A stretch of DNA of 64,000 nucleotides. Origin: Lactarius indigo. Lineage: Eukaryota; Basidiomycota; Agaricomycetes; Russulales; Russulaceae. The DNA lies in the NCBI GenBank assembly GCA_025766275.1, contig JAFKAC010000069.1, positions 62,001-126,000 of the forward strand, written 5' to 3'. Below are positions 42,282 through 53,300 of the stretch, piece after piece. Each line of letters begins with the position of its first letter. The first letter of the stretch is position 1. Below the pieces are notes generated by a model. It was given only the letters and a program-made list of their open reading frames with translations, ran no database searches and was not told the DNA's origin. The translations under genes and the position numbers were made by a program.

Positions 42282-45200
42282 ACCCATCGGCCTGGGTGAG
42301 GGCTTTAAATTGTAATTCTGTAATCATGACACGCTTTCGTTCTCTTCGAATTCCAGTCTCGATTCGTACGAATTACCGAATGGCCGACATAAAAGCACTG
42401 GTGGATTCGGGAGCCACCGATAACTTTATACACCCGAATTTCATCAAAAAAATGGGTATAGGGATCCAACCATTGACCCAACCACGAAAGGTCTGGAACA
42501 TAGATAGCACGGAAAACAAAGCTGGGTCCATCACTCATTTTACCGATTTGGACGTGTACGCCAATGGATACCACAGAACCATGAGGTTCCTTATCACAAA
42601 CCTTGGAACCGAAGAAGTCGTCCTAGGCTACCCCTGGCTGGCAACCTACGAGCCAACTATCAATTGGCGAGACGCAGTTATACATGAAAAGGTCATGCCG
42701 GTCGTGATCAGTACTCAGGACAGTACAGACCGACATACCGTTATCGCGACCGCTCTAACTAATGACGAGAAAGAAACAATAGCCCTCGAATTAGACGAGG
42801 AAGATACGTACTTGCGAGCAACTACGTCCACAGAGTTGGCAATCCAGGCAAAGGGAGAAGAAAAGCCCGTAGAGCTGCCGGCAGTCTACCACGCTTTCCG
42901 ACAACTCTTCAGCGAAGAAGCGTCACAACGATTTCCCCCCGCTAGACCGTGGGACCACGCAATAGACTTCAAGCCAGGCACCCCCTCGGCAATAGATTGC
43001 AAAGTATACCCATTAACGCAAGAAGAAGAAGGGAAACTCAAGGAGTTCTTGGACGAGAAATTGCGGCAAGGATATCTGCGACCCTCCATGTCCCCGTACG
43101 CATCCTCATTCTTCTTTGTTAAAAAGAAGGACGGAAAACTACGCCCCGTGCAGGATTATCGCGTCATCAATTCGCATACCATACGAAATCAGTACCCACT
43201 CCCCCTCATTCAGGACCTCATCTACGACCTCAGTAACGCCTACATCTATACAAAACTCGACATCCGTTGGGGGTATAATAATATCTGGATACGGGACGGA
43301 GATCAGGAAAAGGCGGCCTTCAAGACCAAGTTCGGCCTCTTCGAGCCAACAGTGATGTTCTTCGGTCTCACGAACTCACCTGCCACCTTCCAAACGATGA
43401 TGAACCACATCTACCGTGACACCATCGCGAAGCACGAAGTCCGCGGTACTGTCATCCGTGTCTACATGGACGACATCGGTATTGCCACGAGAGAAGGCGC
43501 CACGTCCACTGACCATATCGCTGCGGTAACGGATGTTCTTCGCGTCGCCCAGGAACATGACCTCTACTTTAAGCTCGAAAAATGCCTCTTCCACCAACCT
43601 CGGATGGATTACCTGGGGGTAATCCTTGAAAAGGGGGTAACGCGTATGGACCCGGTAAAAGTTCGCGGCATCAAAGACTGGCCGACACCAACCAAGGTCA
43701 GGGACGTACGGTCCTTTTTGGGCTTCTGTAACTTTTACCGCCTTTTCATCCGAGGTTTCGCAACCCACGCACGACCACTCAACCGGCTGACGAGGAAAGA
43801 CGCTGAATGGAACTGGGGAGACGACGAAGAACGAGCCTTCAAGACCCTCAAGCGACTCGTAACGGAAGAACCAGTGCTAGCGCACCCCAACCTACAAGAC
43901 CAGTTCGAACTAGAAGTTGATGCGTCAGGATTCGCGGTAGGCGCAGTACTTCTACAAAAGAAAAATGACGGTCGCAAGCACCCCATAGGATATTACTCGG
44001 CCACGTTGAACGAAGCGGAGCGAAACTACGACATTTACGACCTAGAACTCCTCGCCATTGTTAAAGCCCTTCGCCATTGGAGACCCCTACTCGCGGGATC
44101 TCCACACAAGATCAAAATATTCTCGGATCACCTAAACCTCCAGTATTGGAAAACTCCGCAGAAGATCAGTCAAAGAGTTGCTCGAGAAGTACTGGAGTTA
44201 ATGGAATATGACTTCGAGATTCACCACATCAAAGGGAAGAACAACGGCAGAGCAGACGCGCTATCACGACGACCAGACTATGACCAAGGAGAGGGAGATA
44301 ACCAAGGTGTGGTCGTCCTACCTCCAGAAGTGTTCGTACGAGCTGCTAATGCTGCGCGTACATTGGAAACGCACCCGATGATGCAACCGCCGAGACGACG
44401 ACAAGACCCCGCCATAATCAAAACCTGGGTCGACGCCCACCGTCTCAAAAAGATAGAAGGAGAGTGGTACAAGGACGGGCGACTGGTAGTCACGGGACCC
44501 ATGACTGCGTACCGAGCCATCATACAAGACCACCACGACCCACCGGTACATGGACACCCTGGGATAAGCAGGACGCAACGGATCGTAGAGCGACACCACT
44601 GGTGGCCAAGTATTCGCCGGGACGTGTATGAGTACGTCACGGGATGTGCTGACTGCCAGCGAATCAAAGTCAATACGAGACCAACCCGCGCGCCACTATA
44701 CCCAATCACTGCGACCAAGGACGCTCCCCCCTTCCATACCATCGCCCTCGACTTCATCACTAAACTGCCGATCTCACAATCGTACGACAGTATCTTGACC
44801 GTCACTGACCATGATTGCAGCAAAGCATCTATATTTATCCCCTGCAATGAGGAAATCACAGCAGAGGGAACCGCGATCCTGTACGTCAATCACGTGTTCA
44901 AACGGTTCGGATTACCGCGTAAAATTATCAGTGACCGCGACCCCCGATTCACCTCCAAGTTCACACGAGAAGTATGCCGCATACTGGGTATCCAACAGAA
45001 CATTTCCACGGCTTATCACCCACGCACGGATGGACAGTCAGAACGAACCAATCAGTGGCTTGAACAATATCTACGGTTCTGGGCCAACGAGCGTCAAGAT
45101 AACTGGGCGGCGTATCTTCCGATAGCAGAATTCGCTCACAACAACTGGCCCCACGAGCATACAAAACAGTCGCCATTTATGCTCCTGATGGGGTACAACC

Positions 45201-47002
45201 CGACCGCCGATTGGACGGATAAGCCATCTCCAATCCCAAACGTAATCACCAGACTGACACAACTAAAGGAAGCACGCCGCCTTGCCCAGGACCTCATCAA
45301 AAAGGCACAAGATAGCTGGGTACGGCATAAAGACACCCCACGCTATCAAGTTGGCGATCAAGTGTGGCTGGAAGGAAGGCACCTGCGGACCAATCAGCCA
45401 ACAGCAAAATTAGCGGCGCGACGCCACGGACCATTTAAAGTAGTCCAGGTGATGTCCCCCTATAATTATCGTCTCGAACTTCCCATGCAGTGGAGCATCC
45501 ATCCAGTGTTTCACATCGATCTTCTCACACCATACAAACGTACTGCCTTCCATGGCGAAAGCTTTACACGACCACCGCCGGATCTTGTGGAAGGAGAAGA
45601 AGAATACGAAGTTGAGGCTATTCTAGACTCACGGCATTTCGGCCGCCGCAAAAGACTTCAATACCTCATCAAATGGAAGGGCTATCCGGACTCGGAGAAC
45701 CAGTGGGTAGACAAGGATGACGTGTTCGCGCCGGATGCGATTAAGGCGTATCAAGAAGGCCGGACGGGCATGCGATCCCTTAAAAGCCAGCCCATAGGCG
45801 ACCAAGGAGAGTATCCCTCCTACCTCCGATCTACTCAGACGTCCATGCCCACTTCCCCTCTCAGACATGTCACCACGGCGATCCTCCTCGACCAAGTCGC
45901 ACAAGACGCCGCCAACCTCATCGAAGACGACGAAGAAACCGTGGTTCAACAGGTCCAGCTCACTCCGTACACACCTGCAGACATGCGAGCGGGGCATATC
46001 ACCGCTCAAGAATGGGCTAATGTCCTACAGAGGTTCCCCGACCCGACTCACCAGCCCGACGACGAGCAGCAGCATGCCGTCGCTCACATCTTCAGAGACG
46101 ACAACGGCAATCGAGAACCCATTGCCGTTATCCCCCCAGGTGACGACCTCATCGGCACAAGGGGAATTCTCCCCGCCGACCGTCCCCTCGAAGACCCAAC
46201 AGGAGTTAGAAGCAGTGGAGGATTGGCGGAGGGTGGCGAAGGAGTGGGCCGACGAACAGCTGCGCTTAGCGCAGAGGAGATTGAGCGAGCTGCGGCAGCG
46301 CAGGCAACGCTCCCTCACGACGAAGCTTACACTGACGACGAGGATTACTACCCGGTCAGACACCCCCTCCTTCGAACGCACAGCCACCCTACTGATCCCC
46401 GAATCACCCCATGGCTCGTCCACACCGACGGAACCCCCATGTCTCGAGGACGTGTGCGACTGCCCGGCGTCGCATTACACACCCCCATTACGCACGACGA
46501 CGACCCGGCGCAGGTCCTTGCGCCTGAAGGGTTCAGGGCGAATCGACAGCCCCATTACATTCACTTCCCCATCACCGGGCCCGACGGCGTAGAGATGAAC
46601 GCCAGTCACGTTCAGATTGTTGGAGGTGCGAATCCTTTTGTGCTGGGACTCATTCCCGGCTCTCCCCATCTCTACGGCAAGCCTCTCTACGCCCACCCGA
46701 TGCTACCGGCTGCGAAACGCGCCTTCATCGCCCACGAGGACTTAGTCATCCTCGCCTCCGACAAAGTCACGGACCGCGCGCTAAACCGCATCGGGGATGA
46801 GTCCCTAACGGCGGAGGTGACGCGTTACCGGGCGGCCGCGTATGAAGAAGAGCGGCTTGCGGCCCGCATTCGCCAACTCCAGGCGATGCGGCTGTCAGCG
46901 AGGGACGACAAACACGACTGCATCTACCGCCTCGAGAGGGCCAACACCTTCGAGAGGATTAGCGATGAACAGTCCACGTGGACGGCGAGGGACTTTTGGT
47001 GA
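42251..47002 (+). CDS. pol: Gypsy-3 pol polyprotein with chromodomain and tail (1583 aa)
   Basis: Intact frame. Protease LVDSGATDNFI (about residue 50); RT with KKDGKLRPVQDYR and YMDD (about residue 405); RNase H (EVDASGFAVGAVL); integrase zinc finger (HPGISRTQ, about residue 766, to CADCQRIK); DDE core (LDFITKLP, ISDRDPRFTS, ERTNQWLEQYL, about residues 831-930); chromodomain EEYEVEAILD to LIKWKGYPDSENQW (about 1116-1165); then about 380 residues homologous to the gypsy-2 and gypsy-4 tail (TPITHDDDPAQVLAPEGF, ESLTAEVTRYRAA). It is the only copy with an ATG (42251) at the start of the pol frame; the others have GTG there. Confidence 0.95.
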   Translation: MGKRGFSERLNPSAWVRALNCNSVIMTRFRSLRIPVSIRTNYRMADIKALVDSGATDNFIHPNFIKKMGIGIQPLTQPRKVWNIDSTENKAGSITHFTDLDVYANGYHRTMRFLITNLGTEEVVLGYPWLATYEPTINWRDAVIHEKVMPVVISTQDSTDRHTVIATALTNDEKETIALELDEEDTYLRATTSTELAIQAKGEEKPVELPAVYHAFRQLFSEEASQRFPPARPWDHAIDFKPGTPSAIDCKVYPLTQEEEGKLKEFLDEKLRQGYLRPSMSPYASSFFFVKKKDGKLRPVQDYRVINSHTIRNQYPLPLIQDLIYDLSNAYIYTKLDIRWGYNNIWIRDGDQEKAAFKTKFGLFEPTVMFFGLTNSPATFQTMMNHIYRDTIAKHEVRGTVIRVYMDDIGIATREGATSTDHIAAVTDVLRVAQEHDLYFKLEKCLFHQPRMDYLGVILEKGVTRMDPVKVRGIKDWPTPTKVRDVRSFLGFCNFYRLFIRGFATHARPLNRLTRKDAEWNWGDDEERAFKTLKRLVTEEPVLAHPNLQDQFELEVDASGFAVGAVLLQKKNDGRKHPIGYYSATLNEAERNYDIYDLELLAIVKALRHWRPLLAGSPHKIKIFSDHLNLQYWKTPQKISQRVAREVLELMEYDFEIHHIKGKNNGRADALSRRPDYDQGEGDNQGVVVLPPEVFVRAANAARTLETHPMMQPPRRRQDPAIIKTWVDAHRLKKIEGEWYKDGRLVVTGPMTAYRAIIQDHHDPPVHGHPGISRTQRIVERHHWWPSIRRDVYEYVTGCADCQRIKVNTRPTRAPLYPITATKDAPPFHTIALDFITKLPISQSYDSILTVTDHDCSKASIFIPCNEEITAEGTAILYVNHVFKRFGLPRKIISDRDPRFTSKFTREVCRILGIQQNISTAYHPRTDGQSERTNQWLEQYLRFWANERQDNWAAYLPIAEFAHNNWPHEHTKQSPFMLLMGYNPTADWTDKPSPIPNVITRLTQLKEARRLAQDLIKKAQDSWVRHKDTPRYQVGDQVWLEGRHLRTNQPTAKLAARRHGPFKVVQVMSPYNYRLELPMQWSIHPVFHIDLLTPYKRTAFHGESFTRPPPDLVEGEEEYEVEAILDSRHFGRRKRLQYLIKWKGYPDSENQWVDKDDVFAPDAIKAYQEGRTGMRSLKSQPIGDQGEYPSYLRSTQTSMPTSPLRHVTTAILLDQVAQDAANLIEDDEETVVQQVQLTPYTPADMRAGHITAQEWANVLQRFPDPTHQPDDEQQHAVAHIFRDDNGNREPIAVIPPGDDLIGTRGILPADRPLEDPTGVRSSGGLAEGGEGVGRRTAALSAEEIERAAAAQATLPHDEAYTDDEDYYPVRHPLLRTHSHPTDPRITPWLVHTDGTPMSRGRVRLPGVALHTPITHDDDPAQVLAPEGFRANRQPHYIHFPITGPDGVEMNASHVQIVGGANPFVLGLIPGSPHLYGKPLYAHPMLPAAKRAFIAHEDLVILASDKVTDRALNRIGDESLTAEVTRYRAAAYEEERLAARIRQLQAMRLSARDDKHDCIYRLERANTFERISDEQSTWTARDFW
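42254..42260 (+). promoter_or_regulatory. Gypsy-3 gag-pol -1 slippery heptamer
   Basis: GGGAAAA read as G-GGA-AAA in the gag frame (TGG 42252, GGA 42255, AAA 42258). A -1 slip continues in pol as AGA GGG TTT. A short stem GGGTT/AACCC is possible just downstream (from 42263), closer than the usual spacer. Confidence 0.55.
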
Positions 47003-47032
47003 GTCTGGGGACTCACGCTGAAAAGGGGGTGA

Positions 47033-47496
47033 TGTTACGATTTCCGCGTTGGACCCTTACTGTACCGGTTGTGACTACGGCTGTAAGGTATATTAGTCAC
47101 GGACTCGGGGTTTACGATAGGAGTTAGGCGATGAGAGATGACTCGATCCTAGTACAGGTAGTAGTAGTATTAGGATTGCGGTACTTACGCGATACGTTGG
47201 ACGCTACATTACGGTGACTCGTAGCAGCGCTTGAAAGCCTGCTTTTCTTGTATTTAAGGTAGCTGCGGAAGACCAAGATACGCCATCTTGGTCTTCTTCA
47301 ATCGTCACTTGTGTCTTGTTTCCTCTCATCTCTAAAGAGACGTGCCTTCCACAGAGGGAAGGGCCTTGTCTAAATCCTAGTGTCTTCGTACATCTAGAAC
47401 CTGCCTTCGAGCCATACGCCTCGCGCGTGATTAGCTAAGTCCCAGAAGTCGCCTTAAACCGAGCTCAAGTCGAGCTGACGTCGTGACGGCGTTACA
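47033..47496 (+). repeat. 3' LTR of gypsy-3
   Basis: 464 bp, apparently identical to 39868-40331, directly after the purine tract. Confidence 0.96.
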
Positions 47497-48429
47497 GGGA
47501 TGCTTTCGAGAAGTGCAAGATCCTTCATCGCGACATCAGCCCCAACAATATATTATTGACAGAGAGCGCTGACTTTGATGGTGGGTTACTCATCGACTGG
47601 GACCTTTGTAAGCAGGTCAACCTGGGTGATCCATCTGCAGGGAGTGCTTGCCAGGCCACCCATACGGTATGTTATTCCAGTCCTTCCACCCAGCACTTTC
47701 CCAACAATGACTGTTTTGCAGGGTACTTGGCAGTTCATGGCAGTGGACCTCATCAAGAACCCCAACATCAATCAAACTTTCATTCACAACATTGAGTCTG
47801 CCTTCTTCATCTTACTGTGGATGGCTCTCCACTATCTCCATTGCAGTTGGGATGTGGACTGCCTATCTAGCTTTGTTGACACAGTCTTCAATCCACATGT
47901 CTATGGAAACATGGGAGGACTGACGAAACTCATGTTCATGTGAGGTGACCAAGAACTGAACAAACTCAACTTTACTGACAATGTCCCTCTTGCGGAGCTA
48001 CTGCGCAATTTGAAGGAGTTACTCTCCATTTGTCATAGGGATCGGCTGACTTACGCTCACAAGTTCAAAATAAAGGACGTGATCCATCAAGCTCAGGGAA
48101 TCAAACCAACTTTGAAGCTGGCCGCTGTCAATGAACAAACATTCAAAAATGCACTGGCAGACTACAAACTTTATATGTCAGCCCTCGACAATCACAATGC
48201 CGCTATCCTCACCATCAAACAAGTCATCAATCAAGAGAACGCTTGGCCAGCCTTTGAACCTGCCAATAGGCAGAGGCTTCTTCTCTCACATGCAGTGAAG
48301 CGGGGTTTATGTTTGGGCTCCAAGAGATGCAGGGAAGCTGCACTGGAGTGTGAAGGTGGAGACCTCATGGAACAGCAGTCCTTGCCAAAGCGAAACAAGA
48401 ACCTTCCAAAGCAAAACAAGTCCCTGTAA
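47497..48429 (+). pseudogene. FunK1 kinase, catalytic C-terminal part
   Basis: Resumes after gypsy-3 (TSD GGGAT at 39863-39867 and 47497-47501). Across the junction it reads AHRDAFEKC, then the catalytic loop ILHRDISPNNILL and LIDWDLCK at the DFG position. A 55-bp GT-AG intron (47667-47721) precedes GTWQFMAVDLI, a hallmark after the activation segment of FunK1. In-frame TGA at 47941-47943; the frame ends at 48427-48429 in a Lys/Asn-rich tail. The host gene was apparently lost to stop codons as well as to the insertion. Confidence 0.85.
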
Positions 48430-48690
48430 TCGATTGCATCACGTATTTTTATGTACTGTATCACTCATGTCTTCGTGTCTGTTGTAATTCCTCACGTTGC
48501 ATGCAATGAATATTGGTAGTCCCTTCGATTGATTGCATTGCGTTTCTTTATGTATCACTCATGCCTCACATTCCCCTGTGCGACTTGCAGAATTTCAGTG
48601 GTCCCTTTAATTGATTGCGTCGTGGTTTTTTTTATGTATCACTCATGCCTCATGTTCCTCTGTCCATCCTCCATCCAATGACTCTCAGAA
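48430..48690. repeat. Degenerate tandem repeats after FunK1
   Basis: Three diverged copies of an 80-100 bp unit beginning near 48430, 48527 and 48607. Each has gattgc, a T-rich stretch and tatgtatcactcatg (the first reads tatgtactgtatcactcatg). They lie just after the FunK1 stop and may be part of its 3' region. Confidence 0.6.
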
Positions 48691-48773
48691 TTTCGGCAAG
48701 GTCCAAGCGTTCGCTTATAATGGGGCCCACTTTTTGCCCCTCAATGACATCAATGCCCCCCCGACATGTTCCC

Positions 48774-48900
48774 AAGGCTCTGAAAGCAAAGGCTGTCAAC
48801 GACGTCCTCTCAGACCCACAGGAAGGCTCTCCAGCTCCAGCAGCCCCAGTACCCTCTGGTCCTTTGACTGGCCGGGCTTGGCGTACTCATTCCCATGTGC
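48774..48900 (+). other. Diverged duplicate of the following exon
   Basis: Encodes KAKAVNDVLSDPQEG and PSGPLTGRAWRTHSHVP, then a GTGAGT donor. It is homologous to the exon at 48964-49086 (KAKAVNDVPTGTDPQDS, PSHLTGQHQSTWTHLP). An open frame with an ATG exists from 48615. It may be an upstream exon of the same gene or a tandem duplication. Confidence 0.45.
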
Positions 48901-48963
48901 CTGTGAGTCTGATGACGTTCAGCTTTGATTATAGCTCTGGCAACTACCACTTAGTCTGCTGCT

Positions 48964-49350
48964 ATGAAGGCCAAAGCTGTCAATGATGTCCCCACTGGCA
49001 CAGACCCTCAAGACTCTTCAACTCCTGCTGCCCTGGTGCCCTCTCATCTGACTGGCCAGCATCAGTCTACTTGGACTCATCTGCCGGTGAGTTCAATATC
49101 ATTCTAACATTGCATTGATGACTACAAACCTGCAATTAAGCCTGTTGACAACAGCAACAAAGAATTCAAGCTTCCCGACATTGATAGTGACAGTCCCAAG
49201 GTTGAGCCAATGCTTGATCTCTCAAAAGGATTCCTTACCCCACAATCTACTACTCTTGGCACCTTGGACTCTGACACTTTGCCTCTGGTCAGCGATATGG
49301 AGCACTTTTTTGATGAATTTTGTAATGAGGTTGGTGAGATGATGAGATGA
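48964..49350 (+). CDS. Small hypothetical protein, two exons (about 110 aa)
   Basis: ATG 48964 opens a 41-codon exon to 49086, then a 54-bp intron with GTGAGT donor and AAG acceptor (49087-49140), then an exon to TGA 49348-49350. The second exon is acidic (KLPDIDSDSPKVEPM, FFDEFCNEVGEMM). I do not recognise the protein. Support is the codon-phase match across the intron and the near-copy of exon 1 just upstream. It could equally be the end of a longer gene or a pseudogene. Confidence 0.35.
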
Positions 49351-49429
49351 TGCAATGCGTGTTTGTAAGCCATCTCATTTTGTATTACTGGTGCTGTGGT
49401 TTTGACGAAGCACTAGGAAGGAGGGCCTT

Positions 49430-50171
49430 TGTCACGCCTCTGCGGGGGCGCGGTCTTCTGTAATGGCTTCCTGTCACGTGGCAGTCGACAGCCAAGTCGG
49501 GTTGGCACTGTGTGCAACAACTCCTAAGGTCCTCTGTAACAGCTCCTACGCCGAGGTAGCTGAGTCTGTGGCAATCCCCCTACGCTGAGGTGGGAAGGTC
49601 CTTCTGTAACAGCCCCTTGCGTTAAGGTGACTGAGTCTGTAGCGATGGACGAGCTCAGTGGCCTAAGTCCAAAGGTCACGTGTCACTGGGCTGACCAGTA
49701 AGACAAGAGGAGGATTGAGAGCGAAGTCAAGGGGAAGCCTGCACAGAGGCTGAGAGGGGAATGACCCAAAGGGGATAAGGGTCAAGGGTCAGAGGTTCTG
49801 GGTCAAGGGCTTGAGTGCTGAAGGAACTGAGGCACTCAAGGAGTCAATGGGAGATACAACGCAGATAGTTGATTAAGCCAAAGCTAAGGAGCTAAGGCGC
49901 ACTACAGGGTTCCTTATATAGTACAGGATTGCACCTGAGCGCATAGTGCTACTGGTTGCTATAGATAGAATAATGTGCTGGAAAAATGGTGTCAACATCG
50001 TGCACGATGGTGTCATGCCAGCAAGGCAGGAGAAGGGTGAACAAGAATAGCACAGAAGGTGCTAGAACAATCCGATAAGAGAAGCATGGTCTTGGAAAGG
50101 TAACTACCAAGAAAGGGAACAGAGATAGGTCAGATAAGAAAAAGAGGAAAGATGGCAGGGAGTTCATGACA
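49430..50171 (-). repeat. 3' LTR of LTR-X
   Basis: 742 bp; sense TGTCATGAACTCCC to GAGGCGTGACA. TATA box CTATATAAGG (complement of 49912-49921). A segment complementary to the primer site lies at 49874-49887. Confidence 0.92.
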
Positions 50172-50377
50172 TTACCCCCTTTCTAAGGGGCGAATTCCAC
50201 GTCGCCAAGTCATGTAGTGGCCAGGTTGGTGAGGCCAGACTGTGACTCTTTCAGGATTTGGAGTAAGGTCATGAAGGTGGCGTCTTCTTCAGGGTTACTA
50301 GCCCTGGCCTTCTGATGTTGTCTCCATTTGATCTGAGACTTCTTCTGGGGAAGTTTCAGGGACTTCCTCCACTGTCG

Positions 50378-53300
50378 TCAGATGGGATTAGTTCTGATGA
50401 CAAAAGGGGGATGGAGAAGTTTCGGAGGAGCTGCCAGCTTCTTTTTGAAGGGGTGTGACTTAATAGCCAGTTGGGGGAGAGGTCGCGCAGTAAGGATGGG
50501 GGTAAGGGGGAGGATGGTGGCATCATGCCATCTCAAGAGATCTTCTTGGGACACTCTAAGTTTCCAGTTGAGAACACTCAGGAACTCACGTTCCATCTGT
50601 CCAATCTGCCACTTGGTAAACCTTTTAGTAACCACGGCCCACTGTGCATTGCTGAGGGCATTGTCGTCCATGTATTTGTCAGCAAGAACAAGGGCTCCCA
50701 GGAGTAGTCGTATTTCGGCCCACTTAAGGGTATTGGTGCAGATATAGGGTTTAACCCTATTCAGGTAGGTGAGGGCAGTTAAAAGGACAAGGGTTCTAAT
50801 CCGGGATCTAATCACGATCCCAGTGGTCCACCTGATGAAGGCAGGTTCTTCTGGATGTCGCACATTGATTGCAGCAGGGATGGGGGGGGAGCGATCAATA
50901 GCAGTATTAATAACTGTGATCGTGGTGGTGGCCAGGTACTCAATGACCGAATGTGATGGGTTTTGGTCCACTAGTCCTGTGAGGGTCTGGGAATAGATGG
51001 GAGCGACGTAGTCCATTGTCAGGAGGCAAGGGTGGAGAGGGGAGTCGTCTGGTGAGTTGCTGGTCTTTTCTTCATTACAGGCTGCTTTTATCCACTCCGT
51101 ACAGATGGTCACAGGGTACATTCCTTTTGTCTGAGGGCTGGGCGTAAGAGAGAAGTCGCCAAAGGTGGTGGTAGTGCTGGCAGTCGATGTACCAGTGTTG
51201 TTTTCTTTTCGTAGTTCCCCTATTGGTGCGCTGGCCATCGATTTTTCTGTTGGGACTTCGCTGAGGTGTCTAGAAGGGTAAGGGGAGGTTAGATGTCCTG
51301 CGCATGCTATTCCAGGGTCTCCTATGTGGCCGGAGCATCTGGGGAGTGGGGTCTGGACACCATGATTTGGCGAGTCATTCCGGATAGGTGTCATCCTTGT
51401 TCTGTTCATCTCAACTGATTGTTCCTGAACCTCGTAGGTGTCCGCTGATGTGGAGGTGTTTGTGGACGTCAAGATGTTTCCGGGTTGGTTAGATACCGCT
51501 GTACTTGGTCGTTCAGGGTTGCTTTCAAGTAGCGTCATTAGTTGTTTCAATGTACTGGTCTTTGTGGTGTCTTTGTCTGGGCAAGTGTTGTCTAGGGAGG
51601 TCCGAGTCGATATGGCAGGTTTAACCGAGCTATAGCTAGGGCATGGTGGGGCATGTTTTGATCGTTCTGTCTGATTCATGCCCTGGTCTTGAGGTGTCGG
51701 GGGTTGATTCTGGTCGTTCTGTAGAGGCGAGGGATTGAAAGCGAAGTGTGGTGAGGAGTGTGGTGAGGTGATTACCCCCTCCCTAAAGCTGTTGCCTTCC
51801 ACGGCAACACAGCAGGTTGATCCGTCTGTCAGGGTCAGTGGAACCGTGCTGGGAATGGCGCAGACTGTTCCAGGTTTGACAGCCAGATTAGGATGTAAAG
51901 GGTGCGATTGCGAGTGTCTCGGCAGGCTTTGTGGGCAATCAATTGTATTCAGCGTACGGTGCGAACAGGATGTGTTGAGTCTAGAGTCTGTTGGCACCGG
52001 ATTACTTTGGTTCACAGGGTTGATCCGGGCCGGTTCTCTATGGGGTTTTCCTTGCCTTGCATTACTCGTTCCGTGCGGTTGAAATGTCGCGCTGTCCGTT
52101 GGTGCTCGTTGCATCGGTTTATCCAGCTGTTCTGACGGCACCAGGGTGTCCCGGGGTCGATCGGTGGGCCAGAGCGTGCTGGTACCGTCCGTCTGCGACT
52201 GTTGGGCCTCCAGGTGATCGTCTTCATCGGTTTTCGGCCGGTGTTTGATTCTTTCGTTGCTGGTCAGCTCTCCTTCGTTCCTGGTCATTCCGGCGCCTCC
52301 AGACGTCGCCGTTTTAGGTTTTTCGAGTAAGGAAGTCGTTCTTCTTTCCGTAGTGTCGTCCTGTCGTTCTAGTTTACCCTGGGTGTCGGATGTCTGGTTT
52401 CCTGGGGGCATACTTGTTACCGTGGTATATCGAGGGGATGCGTCGTCATTTCTGACTGTGCCTGCTGTACAGAGCGTTTGTTCTCATCCTGAGGTGTTCG
52501 TTTCCGTTGTCTTAGGGTTGCTGCATCCTCGTGGTACTTCCCGGTGGTCGTTCTGGTTCCGCCCTGGGTTGTTTCTTTCGTTTTCGGGTATTGGCGGGTC
52601 ATCTGTTGCAATTATTATTGCCGCTGGCTCGGTTTCTTTTGTCGTCTTCGTTTTTGGTATTGCCGTTCGTTCAGTTGCTTCTGTGTTCCATCGGCATTCA
52701 ACCATGTCCCAGGGCGTCGCCTTAGCTGCCCTGCGTCGTTGTCGTCGTTTTTCGTACTGCGCTTTTTGAGTCTGTTGCTGCTCATCCGAGCCTTCTTCAT
52801 ACTGTCGGGGACCATACAGCGGTTTCAATTCTTCATCGTCAGTGGTGCTTGTACCTTCGGTTAGCTGTTCCTGATTAAGGGTGACCGAAGGTGCTGTCAA
52901 GCGGGCCGATGAGACTTTGTTCTGAATCGAAGACAATTCTCAGAGTGGTGAGTTGCTTCCCAAGTCGTTGGCCTGACGTGCTCCTTCATCGTTGTTCTGA
53001 GCTAGGTTCGTGGAATCTGACATGTAGCTGCTATCGGGGAGCTGCACGGCTGCTTTTTCCCATGTAGATTCGTTGAACGTGTCATCTGGTAGGTCATCAG
53101 TTATTCCCTCTAGTAGGTCATCAAGAAATTCGTTGGACTCTTCCCGGGAGAGGTTTTTAATTAGCTGGGCCCAGTAGTCAACTGTTCCAAGGCTGGTATC
53201 ATCCTCTGGCTCGTCTGTCCAATAATCATTCCTTTCGGGTTCTGGTGGCCATTGTTGCTCGTCACTGTTCCGTCTAGAAGGTTCATTGCCTTCTTCTGTT

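Larger units (their letters stand above)
39868..47496 (+). mobile_element. Gypsy-3: young Ty3/gypsy chromovirus inserted in FunK1
   Basis: 7629 bp, plus strand. The 464-bp LTRs (39868-40331 and 47033-47496) look identical; TSD GGGAT on both sides. Order: LTR, self-priming site, gag, -1 heptamer, pol with tail, purine tract AAAAGGGGGTGA (47021-47032), LTR. Pol is intact and the gag core is intact; only the gag N-terminal region carries a deletion. It is the best candidate in the window for a recently mobile copy. Confidence 0.96.

Noticed and set aside
42263..42290. Pseudoknot after the frameshift heptamer
   Set aside because: A 5-bp stem GGGTT/AACCC is possible but sits only two bases after the heptamer and competes with another pairing; too weak to annotate.
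51735..52082. Plus-strand frames inside LTR-X as candidate genes
   Set aside because: They are antisense to the continuous cyclin-cargo frame and show no domain or repeat of their own.
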